From: Plutella xylostella
Taxonomy: Eukaryota > Arthropoda > Insecta > Lepidoptera > Plutellidae
Direction: 5' to 3'
Assembly: GCF_932276165.1 (NCBI RefSeq)
Contig: NC_064006.1
Span: 6,276,501 to 6,340,500, forward strand
DNA length: 64,000 nt
Within the stretch, counting starts at the first letter, position 1, and each line of letters opens with the position of its first letter. This document shows positions 10,825-20,769 of the stretch, in pieces. The notes beneath the pieces were generated by a model, which searched no databases, was not told the origin of the DNA, and saw only the letters and a program-made list of their open reading frames with translations. The position numbers and the translations under genes were made by a program.

Positions 10825-11049
10825 AGCACAACACTACGTGTGCGCCCCATCACTAGACGAGTGACGGCGCCCCCCCGCGCCCCGCACCCTCGCAGGCGCA
10901 GCCGCAGACTACGCGCCGCCATTCTGAGACTGCAAGCCATTCGATCAACATAACAAATAATTTCTTTGATTTGAAACTTTGATAAAGTCAATATATTTCT
11001 TGTAAAACGGATCTCCAACCTAGTTCTCATTGAGTAGATACCTGCGCCA
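10819..11049 (+). repeat. 3' LTR of BEL/Pao element (231 bp)
   Basis: Identical to the 5' LTR apart from the 9-bp unit. A purine stretch (CCAAGGGG, about 10804-10811) just upstream is a plausible polypurine tract. Confidence 0.93.
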
Positions 11050-11057
11050 ACATTATG

Positions 11058-11598
11058 TATCACTTTAGGTACTTATACACTGGAGCATAATGATTGTTGC
11101 TAGCTGTTCGTGGGGTACTTCATATGGTAGGTATCCGGGCGTGGGTGCGCGGGCGCCGCCTCGTCCCGTTATCTACGCACGGCTGGCGGGATGACGCGGG
11201 CACACTGAACGGGTCACGCCCGGATACTGAAAAATATTTTCACGCTGCAGGCTGTGGCTGTGGGTGCCGTTTCATAATGGCTACCCGCCAATGCTTATAA
11301 GTAAGTAGGCGGTACCATGATCGGCTGGCATTGTAAACCGGCTAATAGTACCTACTACTATTGTGCACTTTTATTTACTTTTAGTTTATGTTTTGTATTT
11401 CTACTCATTCTACCCTTTCTAATATTTATATTTATTACTTAATACAGATTGTACATATTACATTTTATCTATATACCTACCTAGTTACCTACCTTACACA
11501 AACACTGTCTCACCCACTATTTATTTATTTCTTTCCACAATTATAACCTATGTAATTATTAATATCTTATCACATAACACAACTCATCATAATTAATA
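11058..11598. other. No gene seen
   Basis: A short GC-rich block (about 11130-11230) is followed by AT-rich sequence. It may be the rest of the repeat that the LTR element interrupted. Nothing specific can be supported. Confidence 0.4.
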
Positions 11599-12655
11599 TA
11601 TATATGTTACTGTAAAAGCCCGAACAACGGTAAATCCTAAGATTTACGCGTAAAACCTAAGATTTACCAACACTTAATGGTAAAAGCCCGAAAGATTTTG
11701 CGATTCGCACTTTTACCACTATTCACTTGGTAAATCTTAGGATTTACATTAAGGCACGGTAAATGTTGAAAAAGCCAGGTTATAACTTATAACCTCCGTA
11801 GTCGAACAAAGCGTCCGTAGTCTAGCGGGCTTCAGTGATCGTATCTGATCACTGAGGTTTAGCAACAACTAGCATTGTCAGCCATTGGATGGGTGACCGA
11901 TTTCAAGTGGTTCTTTTCTGGATGCTTTCGTGCTTCGGACGGCACATTAAGCCGTGGGTCCCGGTTGCTGCTTCGGCAGCAGTCGTTAAGCCTAGTCAGA
12001 GGCCTTCGGGCGGCTTGAAAACGTCTGACAGTCAGGTTGCCCACTTACCCGACAACTCGCTCAGCACAAGTTTGCTTGTGTTGGGGTCCACCAACCCGCA
12101 CTAGGCCAGCGTGGTGGACTAGATGGAGGGACGTAATGAGTCGTGATGATGATGATAACTTATAACTAACCGAACTTAAGAAATATTTATTATTGCAATC
12201 TAATTTACTCGACGTCAACAATATATAGAATAACAACAAATAGAATAGAATAGAATATCGTTCAGTGAATGAGTGAAAATAAAGTTATTTTCCAATAATC
12301 CAGCATTCAATGATAATTCGCATCTATTACTATACACATAAATACCATAATCCAGTGCATTACATCGCCCAAAAGTTGATGAATGACCTTGACCTCCAAT
12401 TTCTTTTCGACAAGTGGTTATTGGGTTGAAATAAATGAATAGGTAATAATTAATCTTTGTTTTATTCCCAAAACCAACTTTTACTAGGTGTCAGTCGTAA
12501 AACCTAGCATTTACCAAATTCTGATGGTAAAAGCCCGAAAAAAATGACCCATTTTCACAAATCCTTACATTTACCAACTCATGTTGGTAAATCCTAAGAT
12601 TTACTGGTAAATCCTAGGATTTACCGTTGTTCGGCCTTTTACAGTAACATATATA
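11599..12655. mobile_element. Fold-back MITE with palindromic subterminal sites
   Basis: Both ends read TATATATGTTACTGTAAAAG inwards, followed by CCGAACAACGGTAAATCC with one missing base or substitution. Each arm of 150-190 bp carries repeated near-palindromes of the type GTAAATCCTAAGATTTAC (for example 11630-11647, 11650-11667, 11730-11747, 12497-12514, 12587-12604, 12607-12624). No transposase is visible, so it is non-autonomous. The interior is largely a later SINE insertion. The target duplication cannot be fixed because the ends lie in a TA repeat. Confidence 0.85.
11794..12154 (+). mobile_element. 5S-rRNA-derived SINE with 12-bp target duplication
   Basis: Bases 11847-11900 resemble the internal promoter half of insect 5S rRNA: GATCACTGAGGTTTAGCAAC followed by TTGGATGGGTGACCG. 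The body continues with a conserved GC-rich core and ends in (GAT)n. It is flanked by ATAACTTATAAC at 11782-11793 and 12155-12166, a perfect 12-bp target duplication. It inserted into the fold-back MITE. 5S-derived SINEs are called SINE3-type; the family assignment is inferred. Confidence 0.85.
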
Positions 12656-12659
12656 CCAA

Positions 12660-12896
12660 CTTCGCGTTCGTGACTGAGGTCAACACAAGGGCCAGCTGAA
12701 AACCAGCGCTGTGGCCTCACTGTCCATAGCATATGCTGAGCTGGTGCCGTTTTGACACTCTGGACAGTAACCTTTATTTGTTTTGTTTGTTCTATATTAA
12801 GTTTTCTTTTTATTTTGTTGTTGTTTCTTTTTATTTTTTTTTGTCTTATTATTCTGTCTCAGTGTGTCAAATAAATGTATCTTTCTTTCTTTCTAA
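12660..12896 (+). repeat. LINE 3' tail fragment ending in (TTTC)n
   Basis: A short transcript-like stretch (AACACAAGGGCCAGCTGAA near 12684) is followed by a T-rich part, an AATAAA at 12868 and a TTTC run at 12879-12895. This fits a 5'-truncated LINE insertion. No coding sequence remains. Confidence 0.45.
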
Positions 12897-13619
12897 AGAG
12901 TTGGATTTAATGGACCAGAAGTCAACTTTTTTTGCAAAAAACTAATAAATTCCGGTTTAAAAATGATGACGCCGTGACAGATTTCAGATTTCTTCAGTCG
13001 TCGCCCTATGGTCGCCCTGGTGGCGGCCTGTTAGGAGCGATACCCACGCCATTTTATTTTTAATCAAATATTTCACAAAAACTGATTAAATCAACAAATG
13101 ATGACTGCAAATATTATAATACATATGCATTTGCTATGAAAAGTTAATTTTCTAAACATTTTAGATGAAGAAAAGCCGAAAATTCTTAGAAAACATTTCG
13201 CCTTTTCGATTTGTTTACATTTTTTACTATAGAGTTACAGATGCATAGATAAAGGTAAACATTACACATAATGACACTTATTAGATTCTCCGAATAAGAA
13301 CTATACGGTCAATACAGTATGCCAAAGCGCGAGCCTGTTTATATTCTGAGGGGTAATAATTTAACTTTATTTTATTTTAACGGTTGTGTATGCTAGGTAA
13401 GCTACACAATATACAGGGTGTTGAAAATTAAGTTCTCAATTTGTATTATTTGAAACCAAAAACCGTAATTTTTTATAATATATATTTTAAGATGTGGTAG
13501 TCTGTACACTAAAGGGTGTTCAAAAGTATAAGTACTTTTAAAAATTGAAGAACTAAAATGTACATATTTTTTTAAATCTATGAAGGTATTTAACAAGCTT
13601 TGCAAAAAAAGCGGTTAAG
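12897..13619. other. No gene seen; repeat fragments
   Basis: AT-rich sequence. ACAGGGTGTTG at about 13413 and AAAGGGTGTTC at 13512 resemble ends of small insect DNA transposons, but no full element can be delimited. Confidence 0.4.
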
Positions 13620-13912
13620 TGCGACTTTATCTACATAATATACACACATACATACACTCTCACGCCTTGTACTAATGTACTCCCTTGCGGGGTAGGCAGA
13701 GGTGCATTGCTGCACCCACTTTTCGCCAGTGTTGTTTAAATCCTAATGTAATAGGGGGCGGGCCTATTGCCATTTTACGGGCACATCCAAGACCCGAGAA
13801 CAAATATCTGTGTTTAAACAAAGATCTGGTCCAGCCGGGAATCGAATCCGGGAACTTCGGCTCAGTAGTCAGGGTCAATAACTACTACGCCATACGGTCG
13901 TCTAGTATTAAA
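13620..13912 (-). mobile_element. tRNA-derived SINE (minus strand)
   Basis: Read on the minus strand, about 13895-13820 has a tRNA-like promoter: a box A-like TGGCGTAGTAGTT and a box B-like GGATTCGATTCCC. A non-tRNA body with a GGGGTAGGCAGAGGTGCATT block follows (about 13689-13708 plus). The same head recurs at 21690-21794. It is a Pol III retroposon, not a functional tRNA, because it does not fold into a complete cloverleaf. Confidence 0.7.
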
Positions 13913-14049
13913 AAAAACTCATAAAAAATATGTATTTAACACAGCTTTTGAACTCCTGAAGGAAATAGAGGGGTGTTATAAGTTTAAAGGAAGGGCTGAA
14001 CCAGTTTTTTTTTATTAGGGTTATAGGTAATGTACCTATATTATGTAGT

Positions 14050-14226
14050 CTGAGCCTATCTGAAACCTAGTTAAACATTGTGAGATATGGCGTTTCGACT
14101 TTCTCCGTGTTCGGCATCATAAGGGTCACAGTGACAGTTAAATAAAGTCCATTTTTCTCTCCACCTTTAATTTGCAAGGTGCGGGTGCCTATATAAATAG
14201 AGTGAGTCGCCCGCGCGCCTCAGTTG
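14050..14226 (+). mobile_element. Half copy of a promoter-carrying MITE
   Basis: About 170 bp (CTGAAACCTAGTTAAACATT through GCGCGCCTCAGTTG) is an almost exact reverse-complement match to 25394-25563. In this copy only one terminal arm is present, and the sequence continues into a unique region after the Inr. See the promoter and small reading frame below. Confidence 0.75.
14192..14226 (+). promoter_or_regulatory. TATA box and initiator pair
   Basis: TATAAA at 14192-14197 and an arthropod-type initiator TCAGTT at 14220-14225 place the expected start A at 14222, exactly 30 bases downstream. Spacing and sequences match a standard insect Pol II core promoter. The promoter lies inside a dispersed repeat. 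Confidence 0.6.
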
Positions 14227-14259
14227 GTTTTTGATTTTTGAAGTGAACACTTCGGCAAA

Positions 14260-14358
14260 ATGGCTCAATGTAGCCACAGTTCTCGTCGGCTTCGCTCCGA
14301 CGGGGAAAAATATAATATTGAATTTGCGGAGTCCTCGCTGCCGGGAGCTGTAGCGTGA
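14260..14358 (+). CDS. Short reading frame behind the MITE promoter (32 codons)
   Basis: An ATG in good context (GCAAAATGG) lies 38 bases after the predicted transcription start and opens a 32-residue frame (MAQCSHSSRRLRSDGEKY...) ending at TGA 14356-14358. A possible splice donor (CCGTGAGTAA) follows near 14445. No family is recognised. It may be a leader exon, the start of a longer lost protein, or chance. Confidence 0.3.
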   Translation: MAQCSHSSRRLRSDGEKYNIEFAESSLPGAVA

Positions 14359-14961
14359 TGCGGACCAGGCGGCGCGGGGCCTGCCGGCTGCTGCGCACGC
14401 AGCCATTGCTGAGGATTTCGCAACGAAGGTTTGAGTTGATAAGCCGTGAGTAAAATGCTATTATTTACTGCTTTTAAAAGCTCAGCCACTGCGGTCACGG
14501 TCACGGACACGGTCATAATGCTCCGGCGCTTGGGGTTTTTATTCCACGCAGTAGGGTCCGATTCAATAGTCGTGGTGATGATTGATCACATATTCCGGTC
14601 CTACTAGTGGCGCTTGAGCTAGATACTTACATTAATGACCGCTTTAAGTAAAGCATATGTTAATTTTATACAGGAAAAAATTACAAAAATATATTTTTCT
14701 ACCCTCAATTTCTAATATTTTTAGAAAACAGTTGATAAAAACTTTGCTAATACAATAATGCACTTGATTACAGCTTATGTAAGGCTTTACAAACAAGAGC
14801 TTTCCAGGACCGTCATAGGATTTTTTTACAGGAAGCACGTGGCTCCGAGTTTCAGTATGTTGGGACATTGTGGCATGTGCGGCGAGTAATGTGATCCGCC
14901 GGTACCTACCCGCTGAGGGTAGGCAGGCCGATTCGGTGAAATTGAAGTTTCGTGTAACCTG

Positions 14962-15425
14962 CACCCGGCCCTGTGCTCCTGCGCTGGCCGCCGTCTCGTG
15001 GCACCTGCATCGCAGCGTACACCCGGCCCTGCGCTCCTGCCCTGGCCACCGGTTCGTGCCACCTGCATCGCAGTATACACCCGGCCCTGTGCTCCGGCGC
15101 TGGCCGCCGTCTCGTGCCACCTGCATCGCAGCGTACACCCGGCCCTGCGCTCCTGCCCTGGCCACCGGTTCGTGCCACCTGCATCGCAGTATACACCCGG
15201 CCCTGTGCTCCGGCGCTGGCCGCCGTCTCGTGCCACCTGCATCGCAGCGTACACCCGGCCCTGCGCTCCTGCCCTGGCCACCGGTTCGTGCCACCTGCAT
15301 CGCAGTATACACCCGGCCCTGTGCTCCTGCGCTGGCCGCCGTCTCGTGCCACCTGCATCGCAGCGTACACCCGGTCCTGGCCCTGGCCACCGGTTTGTGC
15401 TACCTGCATTGCTGCCTAGACCCAG
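14962..15425. repeat. 58-bp minisatellite arranged as 116-bp dimers
   Basis: CACCCGG(C/T)CCTG recurs at 14962, 15020, 15078, 15136, 15194, 15252, 15310 and 15368, exactly 58 bp apart. Two unit types alternate (GCCGCCGTCTCGTG versus GCCACCGGTTCGTG), giving a 116-bp higher-order repeat. Because 58 is not a multiple of three, every frame stays open with shifted versions of the same peptide; this argues against coding. Degenerate units continue to about 15480. Confidence 0.92.
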
Positions 15426-15479
15426 CCATGTACTCCTGCCCTGGCGGCTGTGTTGTCCCACCTGCATCTCTGCGCACAC

Positions 15480-17540
15480 CTGGCACTCCTGTTCTGGTTG
15501 CCAGATCCAAACGCCCCCTGTCTGGGAAGAGATTTTATGCTCAGCGGAACCGCCTGCACTATTGCTAGCACGGTCATCATCATCATCAGCCATCATTATG
15601 AGTGACTTATTTAGAAGGTATCGAGTAACGTGCGCTATTCATCAGTGATTTTGGCATATGCAGACGAACGTTTACTGCCAAGGTTGGTCATGTTAGCCAT
15701 ACAAGGGCACACCAACGAAGCCTGAGTAACCACCTGCAGTCGCCGTAGCCGCATCGGCATGGATGACGACAAATCGGGTAACGTGCACCGCTTCTAAAAG
15801 TGTTATAGCACTTCAATTTGATGCCTCCGCTGAGGTAGGGTATTCTATTAAAGCAGCTTTCTTCTGAACTGCCCAAAGTGACCTGTAGACTGCTCCTGTG
15901 GATAGTTGTGCAATCAATTTTTTATTTCGATGTCTCTGCTGAAGAAACTGTCTAATGCAGCTTTTGTTCTAAACTGCCTAAAGATCATTGGACTGCTCAT
16001 GGGAATGGTGACGCACGGTAAGTACAGGAGCGTTACTCTATACTGATGAGAAACGAACGAACGAGAGCTGTCGTGCGATCGGCACGTTTAATACATACAA
16101 ACAGATAGAGCGGCTCGCGCCGCAGTGCACTGAAAGTTCGTTTTTCGTCGTATAAAGTGACCCCCCAGACACTATCTTAAGTGTCATGACACATCGGCAG
16201 ATTCCAGCTTTGAGTCTTTTCTTTTCTTGGCTGTGAGCAAAGTGAATCCCACCGGCGAGTGTTCAACCTAAAAGCACTGAGCTAATTCCTGATTTCGTGA
16301 AAGTCGCTGTTGCTATACCATACCGCTTCACAAGTTACCGAATTTATTATGATCCTACTGTCGGGTGATCATGATCGGAGTGTCATCGCGGTTTCTGAGT
16401 GGTACCATATTAGCTGTCTTCCTTATGTCCCAGTGGATTGTGAGTGTGTATCCGAGCTCTTTGTTGAAAAATGCGTGAACCTCCTACGCAGCAGCTGTCT
16501 ACTAGTTGTGTATCGAATAAATCGAGTAACGGTGCTCTTGCACGAGACGACTACCTTTTGGTAAAATTATAACTTCCACTATTCTGGAAACATGCATAAA
16601 CCTACTGTGTACTGAGTATCACATCACGTGTAGCCGCAGCCCTACTCAATGTACGGGGCTAGATAATAAACAATGGCAGTCGTCATTAAATTTCTATGAA
16701 TTTCGAAGGTCATCATTTGGAACACAATCCAAAGTGTGAAAGTACCATGCCTAGACGGCTTCTCTAATGAAAATGCATTTTTAATTCGATTCTGGCGCAA
16801 ACGTTTCATAACTATTTTTCAACACTGTATCTGCTGAAACTACTTAGACTGACTGGTTAAGATGCAGACGTGCCGTTTTCACAATTCCATTTTGACTAAT
16901 CCTCAACTGTTTTATGGAACTAAGCTAGTACAGAGTTATAACCGGGCAGCGGTGACGTGGTAGCTGCTTGATTTATTAGAGTTTGCTGAAAACTTTCTAA
17001 ATAAAACTTTCTAATTATTATATTATTAGTAGTCTTAATATTAACTCTTCGCAGTTCTTTCAGAATGCAATACCAGGTCGCTGAAGTAGGTAACCTTCCT
17101 TAGCTGGACAACAACAAGCCTTTTTGTTTTAAAGAATGTCACAGTTATTCGCCGTTCCGCTGTCATATCGATGTCCAAGGACTTTTTCTTGGGAATAGCT
17201 AACTACCTAAGTTTACCTATAGATAGCCGCAAGCTATCTGCTGTTGGTGAACTGTCAGTAGTTCTGATTGATAAGTCAGGCTCGAGGTGGCTCGTCCAAC
17301 TTTCCATGTTGGCTGTCGTTGCATCAGGTCTGATCAGGTACAACTAACATCTTTACGTACCATCTTTATTTAATCGAGCTATGTTATTTTGTTTTATCTA
17401 GGTTGACTTAATGGTTTCAAAATCGAACCTACAACAATGTAAGTAGGTAGGTACCTACCTACGTACCTTTGAAGTTGCAACAAGGCGAAGCCTTAAGGTT
17501 TTGGCCGAGACCTGCCCTTAGTGTTGACGAACATACCTAA
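15480..17540. other. No gene supported
   Basis: Moderately complex sequence with short chance frames only. A GC-rich patch near 16080-16150 and a TATAAAG at about 16151 could mark an unannotated transcript, but I cannot support one. Confidence 0.35.
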
Positions 17541-17543
17541 AGG

Positions 17544-18312
17544 GGTTCTACCTTTTTTGGCATAAGATTTATTTGCCTAATCTCGTATTGCATAGTAACG
17601 TTTGGTCAAAGTCTCGTTACGCCGAAAATCGTATGGCATAAATCTCGTTTAGTAAAAAGTTATTTCGCATAACATTGTTTAGCCTAATAATGGTATGGCC
17701 AAATCTTGAATAGCCTAATAATGCTATGGCATAGGTTTATTAGGTTTATACAAAGTAATAATCATATTCGTTTGGCTTTAACTTTGACAGAGCGTCTCCC
17801 TACATAGCGCAAACTGGTGCCTTGTATTGTTTCCGCTGTTTGGAAAACGCTCCGCTCCGCTTCGCTGCGCTCCGCTTTGGTTTTGATGAACATGTGCACC
17901 TAACACGCTCCTCCTCGCTTTGCTCGTCGTCGCACCTATTTTTAGGTTTCAATCTCATGGGGTTTGTAATAATTATATTGGTCGTTAACTTTCGATTTTT
18001 TGATCATACAACATCGTGATTTTCGGGATGTAGGAGAAAAATACCACAATTTGTACATTTACTACATACTTAATATATTATTTATTAAGATAACATTAGG
18101 AGAAACAAGATTATACATAGGTATAGACGAACATAAATTTGAGCAAACGAAACTTAGGTGTTTAAAGATTGTGCCTAAAGAGTTTTAGACGAAACGAGCC
18201 TTATGCCACATAAGTCTTGGCAAAGTGATGGTTCGGCCAAAAAAGTTTAGACCATACGAGTTATGCGAAATGAGTTTTGGTCAATAAAGATTATGCGAGA
18301 TGAGCGGAACCC
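17544..18312. mobile_element. Small TIR element with repeated GGCATAA/TTATGCC motifs
   Basis: The ends are GGGTTCTACC and, inverted, GGGTTCCGC. Both flanks are packed with variants of a motif such as GGCATAAGATTT or ATTATGCGAGATGAG (17560-17740 and 18180-18305). The middle has a GC-rich CGCTCCGCTTCGCTGCGC block at about 17849. No transposase and no clear target duplication were found. Confidence 0.5.
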
Positions 18313-18949
18313 ATGTTATTCATATGAAGTACTGAACATTTTACTTATCCTGGTGGCATGACTGATCATTTACTTACCCAGTTAAGACATGTTAGCCGGG
18401 TTTCATTTATCAACTATTATAATTGTTATTGTTGTGTTAATCAATCTTTATTAATTGATGTCATCAACCAAGGAATGCTGCCAGAGCTCATAATATTCAC
18501 ACATGATGATACAGAATGATAGTAGCCCACAAAATCGGTGCAAAGGCTTAACTATAAAATAACTTTCCTTCCTAGTAGGACTGCACAGGAACTCGTTAAC
18601 CGCCGAGTTAGTTAGAATACAAAATTAGACTGTGTGTTACTTGTCAATCTAGAATATGAATATAGTGACCTGCATCATGTTTTGAAAAACTGCATACTTA
18701 GTTATCCGCCAGTGTCACAGCCTTCATCTAATCTTTTCCAGTAGCTGATGAGGCTGAGATATTTAGTAAAATTATCTTCCCTTCAAGCACCACTCCTCGT
18801 TCCAAGGACTAGATGCCGCGCCAGGTGTTGCAGGCCGTGTCGTCGTACAGGGCTGACTGAGCAGGTCCTCGAGGCTCCAGGGTCGGCTGCTGCATTTCTG
18901 ACGTCAGTCCAGAATTACATACCCTAGTCAGCATGTGTCTATTCTATTT
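18313..18949. other. No gene supported
   Basis: The block around 18795-18910 is richer in GC and could be exonic, but no open frame with splice sites can be defended. Confidence 0.3.
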
Positions 18950-19272
18950 ATCTTATTTGTTTCAGTCCAGTGAAGAGTGAATACATATACTTGGGACATC
19001 AAGACATTAGATAATTTCAGGGCCTTTGTTCCCAGCCAGTCACACCTCAACCAGTCACACTGTTACTCGTTGGGAATTTTATGTTCAAAATTCCCATCAG
19101 TCCACACTCTGTTACTCGTTGCAACACCCTTTTCCTTCATTCCCAACGTGTCACATACAACTGTAACACTGTAACTAGTTGGGATTATGAAAATAAAAAT
19201 TCCCAACAAGTCACAGTAACTTTTTGGGATTTTCAATGATGAATTTTCCACCATAGACAAAAACCGATTATA

Positions 19273-19520
19273 GAATAGAATACACTTTATTTGTACACCC
19301 CAAAAGAATAATAAAATGTACAAGTTGTAACTTAATTTGGATGCGGAAAGCTAAACATCATATCCAGTGGCGTGCTTTGGGAGAGGCCTACGTCCAGCAG
19401 TGGACTGCTATAGGCTAAAGATGATGAGCCTAATTAGGGTACAAAAGGCGGTCTTATCACTAAAAGCGATCTCTGCCAGACAACCTTTGGATGGAGGGAA
19501 TAAGAGATTAAGGTAGATGG
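19273..19520 (-). repeat. LINE 3' tail (minus), interrupted
   Basis: Begins with TAGAATAGAATA and contains GGCGGTCTTATCACTAAAAG, matching the LINE tail at 30228-30370. An RTE-like fragment (19371-19418) sits inside it. Confidence 0.6.
19371..19418 (+). pseudogene. RTE-like LINE C-terminus fragment
   Basis: Fifteen codons read RALGEAYVQQWTAIG and then stop (TAA at 19416-19418), followed by a GATGATGA tail. This is the typical C-terminus of RTE-like LINEs of Lepidoptera. The same peptide is at 41823-41870. It is a severely 5'-truncated insertion. Confidence 0.75.
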
Positions 19521-19849
19521 CGCTAGTGAAACCTCATCAAGTCTTGAACCAATACAAGAGTCCAATGGATCTGAATTCCACCATATGCGATAATTATAAC
19601 TACTACATGGCTGTTATGCAAATTATTAATATTAAGTTTTAACTAGTTTAAGTTTTCCGAATAAAATAAATAAGTAACGCAAGTACTAGATCGGTGTTGG
19701 TCCCCATAATTTTCGCCATTATTTTGAGATCATCTGCATCTTCCGTCTATGTCCGAGGCGCGCCCGCGGTGTAAGCGCCAGATCATCATTAATCTGAGGT
19801 AGGTACTTCGGAAGTACCTAATTATTTCTTCATGGTGAAGCAGAGCAGA

Positions 19850-19945
19850 TATGAGTCGATAAATATCAAACTGCCATAAAGTCTCCACGCAAAATTTATG
19901 AAATGAAAGTTTTCATTTTCTCTATTATTTTATGGCTACTGCTGT
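19850..19945. repeat. Terminus of the element family found at 50.86 kb
   Basis: GATAAATATCAAACTGCCAT and the following 70 bases closely match 50872-50960. It is a single end, lying inside the 1.75-kb TIR element. Confidence 0.6.
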
Positions 19946-20143
19946 ACTACCCACCCAGTATCTATTTATAATTCATAGAAAAAAAATGATTGGATTTTAC
20001 AATTCGGTTTTGATTTAATAATTTTATTGTTAACTAGTTTAATAAAACTTATTTGATTGTTTGGAATATTTTTTTCTATTTTCATACTTTTTCAAGAAAC
20101 TAAAATAAAAAAAATCGTAATAATAAATACTTAGGTACCTATA

Positions 20144-20512
20144 CAGTGTGTTGTTTTTCGGACCCGACAAACTTTAAGGGTTTCTACGAGTAATATCATC
20201 GAGAAAAAACCCCCATATGTAAGGGTCTAAGTAACTTAAATTAGATTTTCTTCTTCGTTTAGAAAATAATCTCGAGATTTAAACGCTTTACGGACATGAA
20301 ATGAAATGCTATTATCCGCAAAAAGTCATCTCTATTCATTAAAAATATTCACAACTGCTTAAAAGTTACATAAAAAAAGTTCAAAGCACCTTTAAAATGG
20401 CCGCCATTTCTAGAATATTGAGATTTGACCCCGCATATGGGGGTTTTTTCTCGATGAAATTACTCGTAGAATCCACCCTTAAAGTTTGTCGGGTCCGAAA
20501 AACAACACACTG
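20144..20512. mobile_element. Mariner-type MITE (369 bp)
   Basis: TIRs start CAGTGTGTTGTTTTTCGG and pair over roughly 80 bases. The element is flanked by TA. A second copy of the same family is at 42497-43321. TA duplication and a CAGT end fit a non-autonomous Tc1/mariner derivative. No coding capacity. Confidence 0.85.
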
Positions 20513-20769
20513 TATAAGTCACAGTACCTATCACTGGTTAGGCATCATCACTGAACAAATCTTAACGAGTAACGGGAGAACAGTTGGGAATTTTCTAGTT
20601 TATGTTCCCATCCAGTTACAGCGGCTGGTTTGGAATTCAGAAATAAATCATTCCCAACGAGTAACACTCCCATCGAGTAACACTGTGACTAGATGGCACA
20701 CTTTTCATGAAGAATTCCCAACTGTATACAGTGTGACAGGTTTGATGTGTGACTCGATGGGAACAAAGG

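Larger units (their letters stand above)
4252..11049 (+). mobile_element. BEL/Pao LTR retrotransposon, nearly intact and very young
   Basis: Two LTRs (4252-4491 and 10819-11049) start TGTTGAAGC and end TGCGCCA. They are identical as read, except that the 5' copy has a 9-bp tandem duplication (TGAGATTTC type) near position 4360. The element is flanked on both sides by ACATTATG (4244-4251 and 11050-11057). The BEL/Pao norm is a 4-6 bp target duplication, so part of this match may be chance. The order gag, zinc knuckles, protease, RT, RNase H, integrase is diagnostic of BEL/Pao. One frameshift separates the integrase from the rest. Confidence 0.95.
19023..20769. mobile_element. 1.75-kb TIR element with 8-bp target duplication
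   Basis: The termini read CCTTTGTTCCCA(G/T)C(C/G)AGTCACAC from both sides, a 23-bp TIR with two mismatches. They are flanked by a perfect direct repeat TTTCAGGG at 19015-19022 and 20770-20777. Subterminal copies of GTTACTCGTTGGGAAT occur in both orientations near each end. Eight-bp duplications are made by hAT, P and Merlin-type transposases (family knowledge); the TIR matches none I can name. The interior contains other inserted elements and no transposase. Confidence 0.88.

Noticed and set aside
11840..11905. A possible 5S rRNA gene
   Set aside because: Only the promoter-bearing half resembles 5S; the rest is a SINE body with a target duplication.
13820..13895. A possible tRNA gene on the minus strand
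   Set aside because: Box A and box B are recognisable but the stems do not pair as a cloverleaf, and it is joined to a SINE body with a second copy elsewhere.
14644..15648. Several long overlapping frames on both strands over the 58-bp repeat
   Set aside because: They only reflect a stop-free tandem repeat with a period not divisible by three; the same peptide appears in every frame and no gene signals are present.
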